Positions 5,348 through 12,014 of a DNA stretch of 12,014 bases are shown in pieces (positions within the stretch are counted from its first letter, which is position 1; the number at the start of each line of letters is the position of its first letter). The notes under the pieces were generated by a model, which saw only the letters and a list, made by a program, of their open reading frames with translations, made no database searches and was not told the origin of the DNA. This DNA comes from Deltaproteobacteria bacterium (GTDB lineage: Bacteria > Desulfobacterota > SM23-61), in the NCBI GenBank assembly GCA_026388915.1, contig JAPLIW010000808.1, forward strand, positions 1 through 12,014. The letters run 5' to 3'. The position numbers and the translations under genes are program-made.

Positions 5348-6316
5348 TCAGGCTGCTCGATACAGAACATGCCCATCTTGCTCCTTGCTCCTCACGATGC
5401 CGTTATCCATGAGATCCACCAAGTGAACATACGTCTCGTTAAGGGCCAGAAATTGGTCGAAATCCGGCAGATCTGCCCCGAAGATGTCCGCTGAAACCTC
5501 GAAGGCCGTCTTCCCCTTGCCCTGCAAGGCCTCGACAATCAGCCACTTCCGCTCCGCATGGTGATCCTTGATCTCATCGACTCGCTTTTTTAGCTCTGAA
5601 AAGGGGTCCCCGTGGGCGGGATAGACCATCCTGACGGGAAGATCCCGGATGGATTCAAGAGAGTGAAGAAAGCTCCTGAGAGGACGATAGTCAAGTTGGA
5701 AGAGGTCGGGGCTGAGATTGGGCGTGATCTCGGGCAGGATATGGTCTCCAGCCAGAAGAACTCTCTCTTCGGGGAAGTAGAAGCACATCTGGCCGCTCGT
5801 GTGGCCCGTTGCGGGGATGGTTTCGAGGATCCTGTCCCCCAAGGTGTGCCTGCCGTAGGGTTTGAGATGACAATCAACCCGGAAGGGAATCGTTGCCTTC
5901 CGAAAGACGGCCATGTGTTTGATCAGGGTGTCCAGGGCCTTCTGCGGAAGGCCCTGGCGGAGGCAGAAATCCCGGGTCCGTTCGACAAGATCTTCCAGCC
6001 TGTTGTTGTTTTGGAGGTGTCGCTCATCCATTGCCGACAGGCGAACCACGGCCCCGGAGCGTTTTTGGATTTCGCCAGCAATCCCACAGTGGTCGGGGTG
6101 GAAGTGGGTCAGGAAGACCTGGTCGATGTCCCCTGTTGTCTTGCCCAGGGTTGCCAGCGCTTCGTCAATTACCCGAAACGATTCGGGGATGTTTATGCCC
6201 CTGTCAAATAGGGCCACCTTGCCATTATGCACCAGGAGATGGATGTGAACGTGGCGCAGACGAAAGGGCATCGGCAGCGTGATCCGGTAAAGATCGGGCA
6301 GGATCTGATCGATCAA
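5348..6316 (-). CDS. MBL-fold metallo-hydrolase
   Basis: Protein of 322 residues with the full metal-binding set of the metallo-beta-lactamase superfamily: THFHPDH (His71, His73, Asp75, His76), GHTSGQ (His172), AGDHIL (Asp191) and YPAHGDP (His235). After the core, about 75 C-terminal residues form a helical, winged-helix-like tail (LQGKGKTAFEVSADIF...) seen in many stand-alone hydrolases of this group. The class includes lactonases, thioester hydrolases and glyoxalase II-like enzymes, so the substrate is open. The start is TTG 6316 with GGAGG 11 bases upstream; no ATG is available before Met16. The MFS gene ends 128 bp upstream on the same strand, so co-transcription is possible. Confidence 0.88.
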   Translation of the reverse strand: MIDQILPDLYRITLPMPFRLRHVHIHLLVHNGKVALFDRGINIPESFRVIDEALATLGKTTGDIDQVFLTHFHPDHCGIAGEIQKRSGAVVRLSAMDERHLQNNNRLEDLVERTRDFCLRQGLPQKALDTLIKHMAVFRKATIPFRVDCHLKPYGRHTLGDRILETIPATGHTSGQMCFYFPEERVLLAGDHILPEITPNLSPDLFQLDYRPLRSFLHSLESIRDLPVRMVYPAHGDPFSELKKRVDEIKDHHAERKWLIVEALQGKGKTAFEVSADIFGADLPDFDQFLALNETYVHLVDLMDNGIVRSKEQDGHVLYRAA

Positions 6317-6444
6317 AAGTTATCAAGCCTCCAGTCTATTGGTATATTCAAAAATCTACTTCCTCCAAGCCCAGGAGCCAACACGATTATGAAAGATCCC
6401 CGATCGCAGCTCAGGAATTTTCTTCCTGATTATTTTGCGACCGA

Positions 6445-7587
6445 TTATTTTTTTTTCGCAATAGCCCAAAAGAAATAAAAGAAATTTAAGGCCCCGGTGA
6501 GGATCAAACAGCCAAACATAACTGGATAATTAAACTTTTCGAGAACAAAGCCCATGAGCATCGGACCCAGACCAGCCCCCAAATCAGCCAAGGCGGTAAA
6601 AGTGCCAATGGCTGGACCTCTTTCAAGACCGGCATTCTCAATGACATGAATAGTCAGGAAGGGATAGAGAAAAGCCCATCCCGTTCCTAACATCACAGCA
6701 ATCGGGATAAACATTCCAAGGCTGTTGGCGAAGGGAAGGATGATTAAGGCAATAATGATAATGGATAGGCAAAACGTAACGACCTTCTTTCGATCATAGA
6801 CATCCAATATTTTTCCCCCCAAAACACGTCCCAACATGAGGGTAGCGGCTAGGAAAATAAAGAAAATTCCTGGATTTGAAACCCCATGCTTCAATGCATA
6901 TAGAGGGAAAAAAGCGGCTATACTTCCCCAGATAAAGTTAAGCATGAAAGCCATGGCGGCCGGCGGAAGCGCTCCCCGACTCAGGAAAGGTTGAGCTTTT
7001 GGGGATTTCTGGTCCAAGGCGATGGATTCACTCTTCCCCAATTTCAACGTCAGATAGAAGGAGCATAATGATAGGCCGGCACAAACCAGGAAAAGAACAG
7101 AAAAATTAAATTGATTGATGAGAAGCATGCCGAGGTACGGCCCAAGAGCAAATGCCAAATTGAAAGATAAATAATAATAGCTGATCAGCCGACCACGATG
7201 AGCTTCAGGAAGCATACTTGCTAACAGGGTAAAGGAGGCGGTCGCAAAAAAGGCCAGTCCGATCCCGTGAACGGTCCGCACGATCAGGAGGGGCCAAAAA
7301 GGAGGTGCTATAAGATAAGCCAGGCAGGAGAGGACATAGAGAAGACACCCGGCAATCATGAAGTTTCTTTCGGGGATGGTCGAGAGGGCTTTTCCCACGA
7401 AGGGACGGAGGATCAATGAGGAGACACTGAAAATTCCAATAAGAAACCCAATCTCCCCCTCTTTGGCTCCGAATCGTAAGAGATAAATTGGAATGGCCGG
7501 GATAAGAATGCAGAACACCAAGGAGAAAACAAACTGAGTAAAAAAACTAAGGATGAAATCGCGATCTACTATTTTTTGCGTGGTCAT
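6445..7587 (-). CDS. MFS transporter, drug/sugar efflux type
   Basis: Major facilitator protein of 380 residues with about 12 membrane helices in two halves joined by a hydrophilic stretch (roughly 184-206). A motif-A-like loop follows helix 2 (RPFVGKALSTIPER, 61-74) and recurs in the second half (GRVLGGKILDVYDRKK, 253-268). The helix-5 motif NLAFALGPYLG (143-153) is typical of drug:H+ antiporter-like members. It probably exports a small molecule using proton motive force; the substrate is unknown. The gene ends in nine A (AAA AAA AAA TAA). The ribosome site before ATG 7587 is weak. It is followed on the same strand by the MBL hydrolase, a pairing that would suit modification plus export, but this is inference. 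Confidence 0.88.
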   Translation of the reverse strand: MTTQKIVDRDFILSFFTQFVFSLVFCILIPAIPIYLLRFGAKEGEIGFLIGIFSVSSLILRPFVGKALSTIPERNFMIAGCLLYVLSCLAYLIAPPFWPLLIVRTVHGIGLAFFATASFTLLASMLPEAHRGRLISYYYLSFNLAFALGPYLGMLLINQFNFSVLFLVCAGLSLCSFYLTLKLGKSESIALDQKSPKAQPFLSRGALPPAAMAFMLNFIWGSIAAFFPLYALKHGVSNPGIFFIFLAATLMLGRVLGGKILDVYDRKKVVTFCLSIIIIALIILPFANSLGMFIPIAVMLGTGWAFLYPFLTIHVIENAGLERGPAIGTFTALADLGAGLGPMLMGFVLEKFNYPVMFGCLILTGALNFFYFFWAIAKKK

Positions 7588-8219
7588 ATCTTTTGTCCGA
7601 ACTGCGGTTTTGAATTGCCAACAAAAAAACAGCCCTTAAAAATATGCAGGGGAGCTCTTTTGAACCGACACGAACCCTGACAATTCCTTTTTTAATCGCA
7701 AAAAGGATTAAGAAATGGAAGGTTGCCGGGGAATCTCAAACCGGTCTTCTTAGCAATGGAGAATGGCGGCCCTAGATTCCATCGAAGGTACCTTGAAGAG
7801 GGAACAGGAAGAATTCGGTCGGGATTTTCAAAGTTCACCAGCTATGAAAGTAACTCGGATTCTGCCAGCTCACAAGAATGGATATATACTACTACCATTG
7901 GGATAATAAAGATAATTGCAATTGTCGGAGCAATTTGGCTTTTTTGTGCCTTCTTTTAATTTTAAAAATCCAAGTAGGTCATATCTCAACCATTCTTAAT
8001 AAGCATAACCCTATTCTTCCAAAATTGCCAGGGATTATCCCTAAAATTATTAAGGCGGCTCACTGTCTTTGTCAATGAAGCCTGCAAATCTTAAACGCTA
8101 CAGATCTGATATTTGCAACAGAGGATTATCTTTGAATTCCCAAATGGACCTTGCCAACCAATTCGCCCTCGCAAACTGACGGGTTATTATAAGGACCAAG
8201 ATAAATATCGAGCTAAAGA
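7588..8219. other. Gene-poor intergenic region
   Basis: Divergent region between the MFS gene and the plus-strand genes. An AT-rich hairpin, CCTTTTT (7686-7692) with AAAAAGG (7700-7706), is visible. Apart from one doubtful small open frame (7723-7959) and the helicase stub to the right, nothing is recognisable. The frame 8113-8304 overlaps the helicase stub in another phase and has no support of its own. Confidence 0.45.
7723..7959 (+). CDS. Possible small C-tail-anchored membrane protein
   Basis: Open frame of 78 codons from TTG 7723, or 67 from ATG 7756, ending in one strongly hydrophobic helix (IIKIIAIVGAIWLFCAFF) right at the C-terminus after a polar, serine-rich stretch. Such a tail-anchor layout is plausible for a real small protein, but neither start has a good ribosome site and no family is recognised. 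It could equally be chance. Confidence 0.25.
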   Translation: MPGNLKPVFLAMENGGPRFHRRYLEEGTGRIRSGFSKFTSYESNSDSASSQEWIYTTTIGIIKIIAIVGAIWLFCAFF

Positions 8220-8378
8220 ATGGACAATCTTTCCAAAATACGGGGCCAAACCGAGCGGATTACCTTCTCCAACGAAGAAAACGGGTTTACGATCGCCAAT
8301 TTAAAGACAAAAGGCGAGAAGGAATTGGTTACCGTTGTAGGTAGCCTAGCAATCCTATTGACCAAAACCCTTGCCTAG
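8220..8378 (+). pseudogene. recD2: RecD2-type helicase, N-terminal fragment
   Basis: From ATG 8220 the plus strand encodes 52 residues: MDNLSKIRGQ, then TERITFSNEENGFTIANLK, then KGEKELVTVVGSL, before a TAG at 8376-8378. This is the characteristic opening (OB-fold-like N-terminal region) of RecD2/RecD-like DNA helicases, which normally exceed 700 residues. All helicase motifs are missing. Homology seems to stop after VVGSL, where a deletion joined unrelated sequence ahead of the aldo/keto reductase gene. No strong ribosome site is present. The fragment was identified from remembered family sequence only. Confidence 0.7.
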
Positions 8379-8467
8379 GGGCAAAAATAATATTAAACTC
8401 ATTGGCTATGCAGCAACTGATCTTGTGCCGGATGTTTTTACCATTCCAAAAATGAGGAAAGAGTGCC

Positions 8468-9628
8468 ATGTTGTATCGGAAATTGGGAAAAACCGGTTGT
8501 GAAGTTTCAATCCTTGGGTTTGGGTGTATGCGCCTCCCCATCAAAAATGGCAGCCAGAGTGCGGCGGATCGATTTGACCCAAACAAATTCATTGACGAAG
8601 AAAAAGCGATTCAACTGATCCATTATGCAAAGAGGCAGGGAATCAACTATTTCGATACTGCTTATCCTTATCATAGCGGGAAAAGTGAGCCTCTTCTGGG
8701 AAAGGCCGTCCAGGGCTACAGGGAGAAACTCCTGATCGCCACCAAACTCCCTTCGTGGATGGTTAGAGGCCCTGAAGATTTTGATAAGTTCCTAAATGAA
8801 CAACTCCAGCGGCTGAATACCAGCTATGTGGATTTCTATTTGCTCCACGGACTGGGTGGGCAAACCTGGTCCAAGATGAAGGAGATGGGGGCCCTCCGAT
8901 TCCTGGACAGAATAATCGCGGATGGCCGGGCTCACTTTGTAGGATTTTCGTTTCACGACGACGTAAGGATATTTAAAGAGATTGTGGATGCTTACGATTG
9001 GGCTCTCTGCCAGATTCAGTACAATTATTTGGATCGGAACTATCAAGCTGGACGCGAGGGCCTAGAATACGCCGCATCTAAGGGGTTGGGCCTGGTCATT
9101 ATGGAGCCGTTGCGGGGTGGCAGACTGGCAGAGCAGATACCCGAAAAGGTGCAAACCATCTGGGACTCAGCGCCGGAAAGAAGGTCCCCCGCCGAATGGG
9201 CCCTGCGTTGGGTATGGAACCATCCTGAAGTTTCGACTGCTTTGAGCGGCATGAATTCAATGACCCAGCTCCAGGAAAACCTAAACATCGCTGGCGAAGG
9301 ACGCTCCAAATCCCTTTCCTCCGAAGATTTAGCCTTGATTGATCAGGTGACGGAAACGTACCGAAAAATGTTGCCCATCGACTGCACGGCTTGTTCCTAT
9401 TGTCTGCCGTGCCCGCAGGGCGTGAATATTCCCCATAACTTCAGGCTGTATAATGACCTTTTTATGTTCAATGACCCGCAGATCAATTTCATCCTTTATA
9501 ATCAGATGACCTCCCCCGAGCAACGCGCATCGAATTGCGGCGAGTGTGGGGAGTGTGAGGAACGCTGTCCTCAACATATAAAGATTATTGAAGAGTTAAA
9601 GAGGGTCCATTCCACTTTAGTTCGCTAG
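8468..9628 (+). CDS. Aldo/keto reductase with C-terminal 4Fe-4S ferredoxin domain
   Basis: Protein of 386 residues. Residues 1-300 form the aldo/keto reductase barrel, with catalytic Asp63 and nearby Tyr66/Tyr68 (YFDTAYPYH), Lys93 (ATKLP) and His127 (LLHGL). The C-terminal part holds two cysteine clusters, CTACSYCLPCP (306-316) and CGECGECEERCP (357-368), able to bind iron-sulfur clusters, as in the family common in anaerobes annotated as 4Fe-4S aldo/keto reductases. Electrons probably pass between a ferredoxin-like partner and a nicotinamide-dependent carbonyl reduction; the substrate is unknown. GAGGAAAG before ATG 8468 is a good ribosome site. A possible promoter (TTGCCT at 8371, TAAACT at 8394, 17-base gap) overlaps the end of the helicase stub. 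Confidence 0.93.
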   Translation: MLYRKLGKTGCEVSILGFGCMRLPIKNGSQSAADRFDPNKFIDEEKAIQLIHYAKRQGINYFDTAYPYHSGKSEPLLGKAVQGYREKLLIATKLPSWMVRGPEDFDKFLNEQLQRLNTSYVDFYLLHGLGGQTWSKMKEMGALRFLDRIIADGRAHFVGFSFHDDVRIFKEIVDAYDWALCQIQYNYLDRNYQAGREGLEYAASKGLGLVIMEPLRGGRLAEQIPEKVQTIWDSAPERRSPAEWALRWVWNHPEVSTALSGMNSMTQLQENLNIAGEGRSKSLSSEDLALIDQVTETYRKMLPIDCTACSYCLPCPQGVNIPHNFRLYNDLFMFNDPQINFILYNQMTSPEQRASNCGECGECEERCPQHIKIIEELKRVHSTLVR

Positions 9629-9682
9629 TGTCCCGAGCCATTAACGCGTTTACAAAATCCACCTCCGACACCTTCTCCTCTA

Positions 9683-9719
9683 CCCGACCTATGAAGGGAG
9701 GGATATAGGGCGAGTCGGG
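9683..9719. terminator. Hairpin between reductase and JAMM gene
   Basis: CCCGAC (9683-9688) pairs with GTCGGG (9714-9719), and the stem continues with CTAT against ATAG next to a small bulge (about 9710-9713). It follows the reductase stop by about 55 bp and could end that transcript, but no T-run follows. Confidence 0.35.
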
Positions 9720-9776
9720 GCACAGATATTTTGAGGAAAGTATATAGCTTATTTCTGGCTCGAGCTATCTGAAGCT

Positions 9777-10202
9777 ATGAAAAAGAATCTTCCAGACTTG
9801 GAAATTCCTGAGGATCTCTTAAGCAGGCTTATAGAACACGCCCGTCAGGAATACCCTCTTGAGAGCTGCGGAATTTTGGCGGGGAAGAATGGAAAAATCA
9901 CTAAGCTTTATTCCATGGAGAATACACACAAGAGCTCCTTTTGTTATCTTATGGCACCGGAAGAACAGCTTAGAGTTTTTCAGGAGATTGAGGAAGATGG
10001 ATTGGAACTATCGGCCATTTATCATTCCCATCCCCATTCCCCCGCTATTCCTTCTCAACGCGACGTGGATTCTGCTTTTTACCCCGATTCCATCATTTTG
10101 ATTATTTCTCTTATGGAGGATAAGGTTCCCCAAATTGGGGCTTTTCAAATTGAAGAAGGCAAATTTGAAAAGAAAACGGTCAAGGTCAATAAAGACAAAT
10201 GA
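9777..10202 (+). CDS. JAMM/MPN+ family metalloprotease (M67)
   Basis: Protein of 141 residues forming a single JAB1/MPN/Mov34 domain with an intact zinc motif: Glu29 (LESCGILAG), His83 and His85 in HSHP, then Ser93 and Asp96 (PSQRD), which matches HxHx7Sx2D. Bacterial stand-alone JAMM proteases cleave after a C-terminal Gly-Gly of ubiquitin-like sulfur carriers (ThiS/MoaD type) or hydrolyse related amides. No sulfur-carrier or E1-like gene is visible nearby, so the partner is presumably encoded elsewhere. The start at ATG 9777 has only a weak purine stretch (CTGAAG) ahead of it. It is on the same strand as the reductase, 148 bp downstream, with a hairpin between them. Confidence 0.9.
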   Translation: MKKNLPDLEIPEDLLSRLIEHARQEYPLESCGILAGKNGKITKLYSMENTHKSSFCYLMAPEEQLRVFQEIEEDGLELSAIYHSHPHSPAIPSQRDVDSAFYPDSIILIISLMEDKVPQIGAFQIEEGKFEKKTVKVNKDK

Positions 10203-10587
10203 TTCCACGAGAGACCCCAGCAGCGCGGAATTCAGAGAGTTCTGCTGGAAATCAAAAGAGGTTCAAATAGACCGTGATTGGCTCCGTGGGAAATTTGAAA
10301 GGGAGAAAACAGGTCTATCAGAAGGGGTATTGACGTTGCTGGACTTTGAATCGGAGATTGCGCTTATGAATATTCAAACTCTCTCGCTCTCTTCGGGTAG
10401 GGGTTCTTCAAGGAGACGATTGAAGGATGGGATAGACGTTGAAGATTACCGAAGGAAGTCATGGATCCCGATTCAATAAATGAAAACCATCTCGAAACTA
10501 TTTCTGTTACCTGAAAACAGAGGAGATATAGCGAGCCTGTCGAAAAAGCCAATTTTTTAAAAAAGCATTCGTGAAAAGGTACCTGAA
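10203..10587. other. Region without an identifiable gene, left of the repeats
   Basis: An open frame runs on the plus strand from inside the JAMM gene to about 10479. Its part beyond 10203 (about 92 codons, e.g. SAEFREFCWKSKEVQIDRDW) looks somewhat protein-like but has no own start with a ribosome site and no recognised family. It may be a decayed gene. From 10573 the motif GAAAAGGTACC occurs twice in tandem, leading into the inverted-repeat element. Confidence 0.35.
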
Positions 10588-10896
10588 AAGGTACCGGACA
10601 CCTTTGGACCTCCAAGTACTTGAATTTGTGGAGGTGCGGAAACAATTCTTCGTTGCCTGGGTGGGAGGCACCGGGCCACGAAGGCGGGATTGCCGTTGGC
10701 CCGCTGCGTGTTCCAACGGGGATCGGGACTGCTTAGCCCGGGATCTGGATTCGGCAAGAGAAGGGTCCGAAACTGGCGTTGCCGCACCTTCAGGTACAGC
10801 TTCATAACCTTCCTGCCCAGCCTCTCGCTCGAGAAGAATCGAAAATCAGGCCCAAGAAAATCGGGCAGTTACCCCTCGAAAGGTGTCCGGTACCTT
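10588..10896. repeat. 309-bp segment bounded by perfect 18-bp inverted repeats (REP/MITE-like)
   Basis: AAGGTACCGGACACCTTT (10588-10605) is exactly matched in inverse at 10879-10896. The interior is GC-rich compared with both sides, contains a hairpin CCTCCA...TGGAGG (about 10609-10634), and has no gene that can be supported. GGTACCGGACACC-type repeats resemble those often scattered near RAYT transposases, and a RAYT stub is present at 4557-4724. The right repeat directly abuts the break point of the OmpA-like gene fragment. Confidence 0.65.
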
Positions 10897-11086
10897 CTTC
10901 CGCTTTTCGGAAAGAATGGGAGTCAAACTGTTTCTCTTCATAACGCTGAATGGAATACCCCGGCATCCGGTTGAACAAGGGATGATCCTTGGCGCCTTCG
11001 GCATCTCCGTCTTTGGCGAAGACAGCCCCCGACACCGGAAGGAACAGAAACATAATGCTCAGCAAAGTAAAAATGACTTTTTTCAT
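10897..11086 (-). pseudogene. OmpA-family outer membrane protein, truncated N-terminus
   Basis: From ATG 11086 the minus strand encodes a clear signal peptide (MKKVIFTLLSIMFLFLPVSG, cleavage after the AVFA that follows), then KDGDAEGAKDHPLFNRMPGYSIQ and RYEEKQFDSHSF. This matches the usual opening of OmpA-family proteins that carry a DUF4892-like N-terminal region before the peptidoglycan-binding OmpA domain. The frame then runs through the inverted repeat (GTGHLSRG...) to a stop near 10802, and no OmpA domain follows, so the gene is cut. AAAAGGAG lies about seven bases before ATG 11086, making it a better start than the ATG at 11092. The rest of the gene was not found on the other side of the 309-bp segment. 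Confidence 0.7.
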
Positions 11087-11246
11087 GTCCATTCTCCTTT
11101 TGATCCTGCCAATTCGAATAATCAGTAAGTCAGCCCGATTTGGGCCGAAATGGTTTGAATATCAAAGCTTTTTAAGTCCTCGGAAACTCAAATAAAATCG
11201 CAGATTCAACGCCCTGGGACGTCGCGCTTGCTGGTTTGTCAAATGG

Positions 11247-11441
11247 TTACTGCTTCTTGACCTCGGGGTCCTTATCGGCGTCGTACTTGGAAATGTCGTC
11301 GTCTTCGGTCAACGCATGGGGAAAGATAAAGCCGCCGCTCAAGAACATCACCGCGACTCGCACCCAATGGCCGATCCTGCTCTTGCGCTTTGAATCAGTT
11401 GTTGCCGGGCTGGCATCCTTGTGCTGCTTGTTTTGAGTCAT
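11247..11441 (-). CDS. Small single-helix membrane protein, unknown
   Basis: From ATG 11441 it encodes 64 residues. A polar N-terminus (MTQNKQHKDASPATTDSKRK) is followed by one hydrophobic segment (WVRVAVMFLSGGFIFPHAL) and an acidic tail (TEDDDISKYDADKDPEVKKQ). AGGAG stands five to seven bases before the ATG. The same frame is open to ATG 11537, which has its own strong ribosome site and would add 32 residues (MKVVSFNRSSRVGGHAAPKP...). Either two proteins are made or one start is decoration. The family is not recognised. The charge layout suggests an inner-membrane protein with the acidic tail outside, which is inference. Confidence 0.6.
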   Translation of the reverse strand: MTQNKQHKDASPATTDSKRKSRIGHWVRVAVMFLSGGFIFPHALTEDDDISKYDADKDPEVKKQ

Positions 11442-11546
11442 CGTAATCTCCTGTCTGTTTGATAATTTGATAAGAACTGGTTTTGGGGCTGCATGGCCGC
11501 CCACTCTTGAACTCCTGTTAAATGAGACAACCTTCATTTTGTTCTC

Positions 11547-11574
11547 CTCCCTCCTTTTAACATCTGGGAGGGAG
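11547..11574 (-). promoter_or_regulatory. Leader hairpin able to mask a Shine-Dalgarno sequence
   Basis: On the minus strand CTCCCTCC (11574-11567) pairs perfectly with GGAGGGAG (11554-11547) over a 12-base loop. The right arm overlaps the GGAGGGAGGAG ribosome site that precedes ATG 11537. Folding would cover part of that site, leaving the internal start at ATG 11441 free. Confidence 0.5.
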
Positions 11575-11802
11575 TTCTTTTAAAAATGACTGTTCCTCAC
11601 ACCATCTTGCGGTTATTACAATGGATGAGATCAATTCTTTATGGGGAACAATAATCACAAGGGGATATTCATACTTTCTCAGGCCCGTTTATAAGGGCTT
11701 ATTCCACAAAATTTCAAAACCGAAGTGCGGCGATGCCACTCTTGGAGGACACCTTAATACCCTTATACGAACACTCTCCCTCTTAGTGAGGGAAATTCTT
11801 CT
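11575..11802. other. Intergenic region with a short hairpin
   Basis: No gene seen. TCCCTC (11777-11782) pairs with GAGGGA (11788-11793) about ten bases beyond the stop of the 31-residue gene. It could act as a weak terminator, but it lacks a T-run on the minus strand. The promoter and leader of the 11247-11537 gene should also lie here. Confidence 0.35.
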
Positions 11803-11898
11803 TTATTTACTTTTCTCTTTGTCTTTCTTCATTGCCCACACCATCCACCAAATGAGACCCACCACCATAGCCAACATGATTACTATTCCAAACCACAT
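11803..11898 (-). CDS. 31-residue single-helix membrane peptide
   Basis: ATG 11898 to TAA 11803-11805 encodes a hydrophobic, tryptophan- and methionine-rich helix (MWFGIVIMLAMVVGLIWWM) followed by VWAMKKDKEKSK, a lysine-rich tail. AGGTGAG sits about five bases before the ATG, a good ribosome site. The positive tail would stay in the cytoplasm, with the N-terminus outside. The size recalls small accessory subunits of membrane complexes such as CcoQ-like peptides, but no match is claimed. An open frame from the window edge ends in TAA one base before this ATG, so translation may be coupled to an upstream gene. Confidence 0.55.
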   Translation of the reverse strand: MWFGIVIMLAMVVGLIWWMVWAMKKDKEKSK

Positions 11899-11899
11899 G

Positions 11900-12013
11900 T
11901 TATCTCACCTCACTTTTCCTAAGGCCCGAGTCATTCATAACTTGTTCAATGACAATACCCTCAGAGCAACCAGAAAAGAGGAAGGCAAAGATCCCTTTTT
12001 CAAAACTTTGCGC
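11900..12013 (-). CDS. Possible C-terminal end of a gene entering from the right
   Basis: The minus-strand frame from 12013 is open for 37 codons to TAA 11900-11902. It ends EGIVIEQVMNDSGLRKSEVR, one base before the start of the 31-residue gene. The sequence looks protein-like and the spacing is typical of coupled genes. A second frame is also open for most of the same length, so this call is weak. The start lies outside the window. Confidence 0.3.
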   Translation of the reverse strand, partial: AQSFEKGIFAFLFSGCSEGIVIEQVMNDSGLRKSEVR

Positions 12014-12014
12014 G

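Noticed and set aside
5612..6211. 199-codon plus-strand frame over the MBL gene
   Set aside because: Antisense shadow of a hydrolase with all metal ligands in the minus frame.
10135..10479. 114-codon plus-strand frame overlapping the JAMM gene end
   Set aside because: The first part is out of frame inside a well-supported gene and the rest has no start signal or known family; described as an unidentified region instead.

Overview
The window reads as accessory chromosome from an anaerobic, probably Desulfobacterota-like bacterium. That guess rests on a ferredoxin-tailed aldo/keto reductase, a RAYT (REP-associated transposase) remnant, GGTACCGGACACC-type repeats and an OmpA-like gene start typical of that group; it is an inference, not a marker-gene assignment. 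Several small mobile or repeated elements and broken genes lie between ordinary metabolic genes.

Left end (1-1657): a complete ISL3-family insertion sequence with perfect 35-bp inverted ends. Its minus-strand transposase is split into two frames that join exactly at a run of seven A, an A_AAA_AAA heptamer suited to -1 frameshifting. Between the transposase stop and the left end lies about 250 bp of strongly folding DNA. It holds a branched structure (44-166), a 24-position hairpin (218-287) and four DnaA-box-like 9-mers, one of them a perfect TTATCCACA.

1683-4514: a membrane methyltransferase of the ICMT/PEMT type (+) converges with a GC-rich minus-strand pair, a D-2-hydroxyacid dehydrogenase and an ABM-fold monooxygenase-like protein. 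Upstream of these is a small winged-helix regulator. Its sigma70-type promoter overlaps a palindrome that recurs about 64 bp further upstream, which suggests autoregulation.

4515-5347: no intact gene. The stretch holds the first 55 codons of a RAYT transposase, a 20-bp inverted repeat pair and a terminator-like hairpin.

5348-7587 (minus): an MBL-fold hydrolase preceded by an MFS transporter. 7588-8467: gene-poor, with a 52-codon stub of a RecD2-type helicase. 8468-10202 (+): an aldo/keto reductase with two C-terminal cysteine clusters, then a stand-alone JAMM (MPN+) metalloprotease.

10203-12014: decayed and repeat-rich. A 309-bp segment bounded by perfect 18-bp inverted repeats cuts off an OmpA-like gene after its signal peptide and about 40 more residues. 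To the right are two tiny membrane-protein genes on the minus strand, one with a Shine-Dalgarno sequence that can be paired off in a leader hairpin.

No CRISPR array, rRNA or tRNA was seen. The best candidates for something new are the folded 3' region and frameshift site of the ISL3 element, the paired-operator regulator, and the repeat-bounded segment in the OmpA-like gene.
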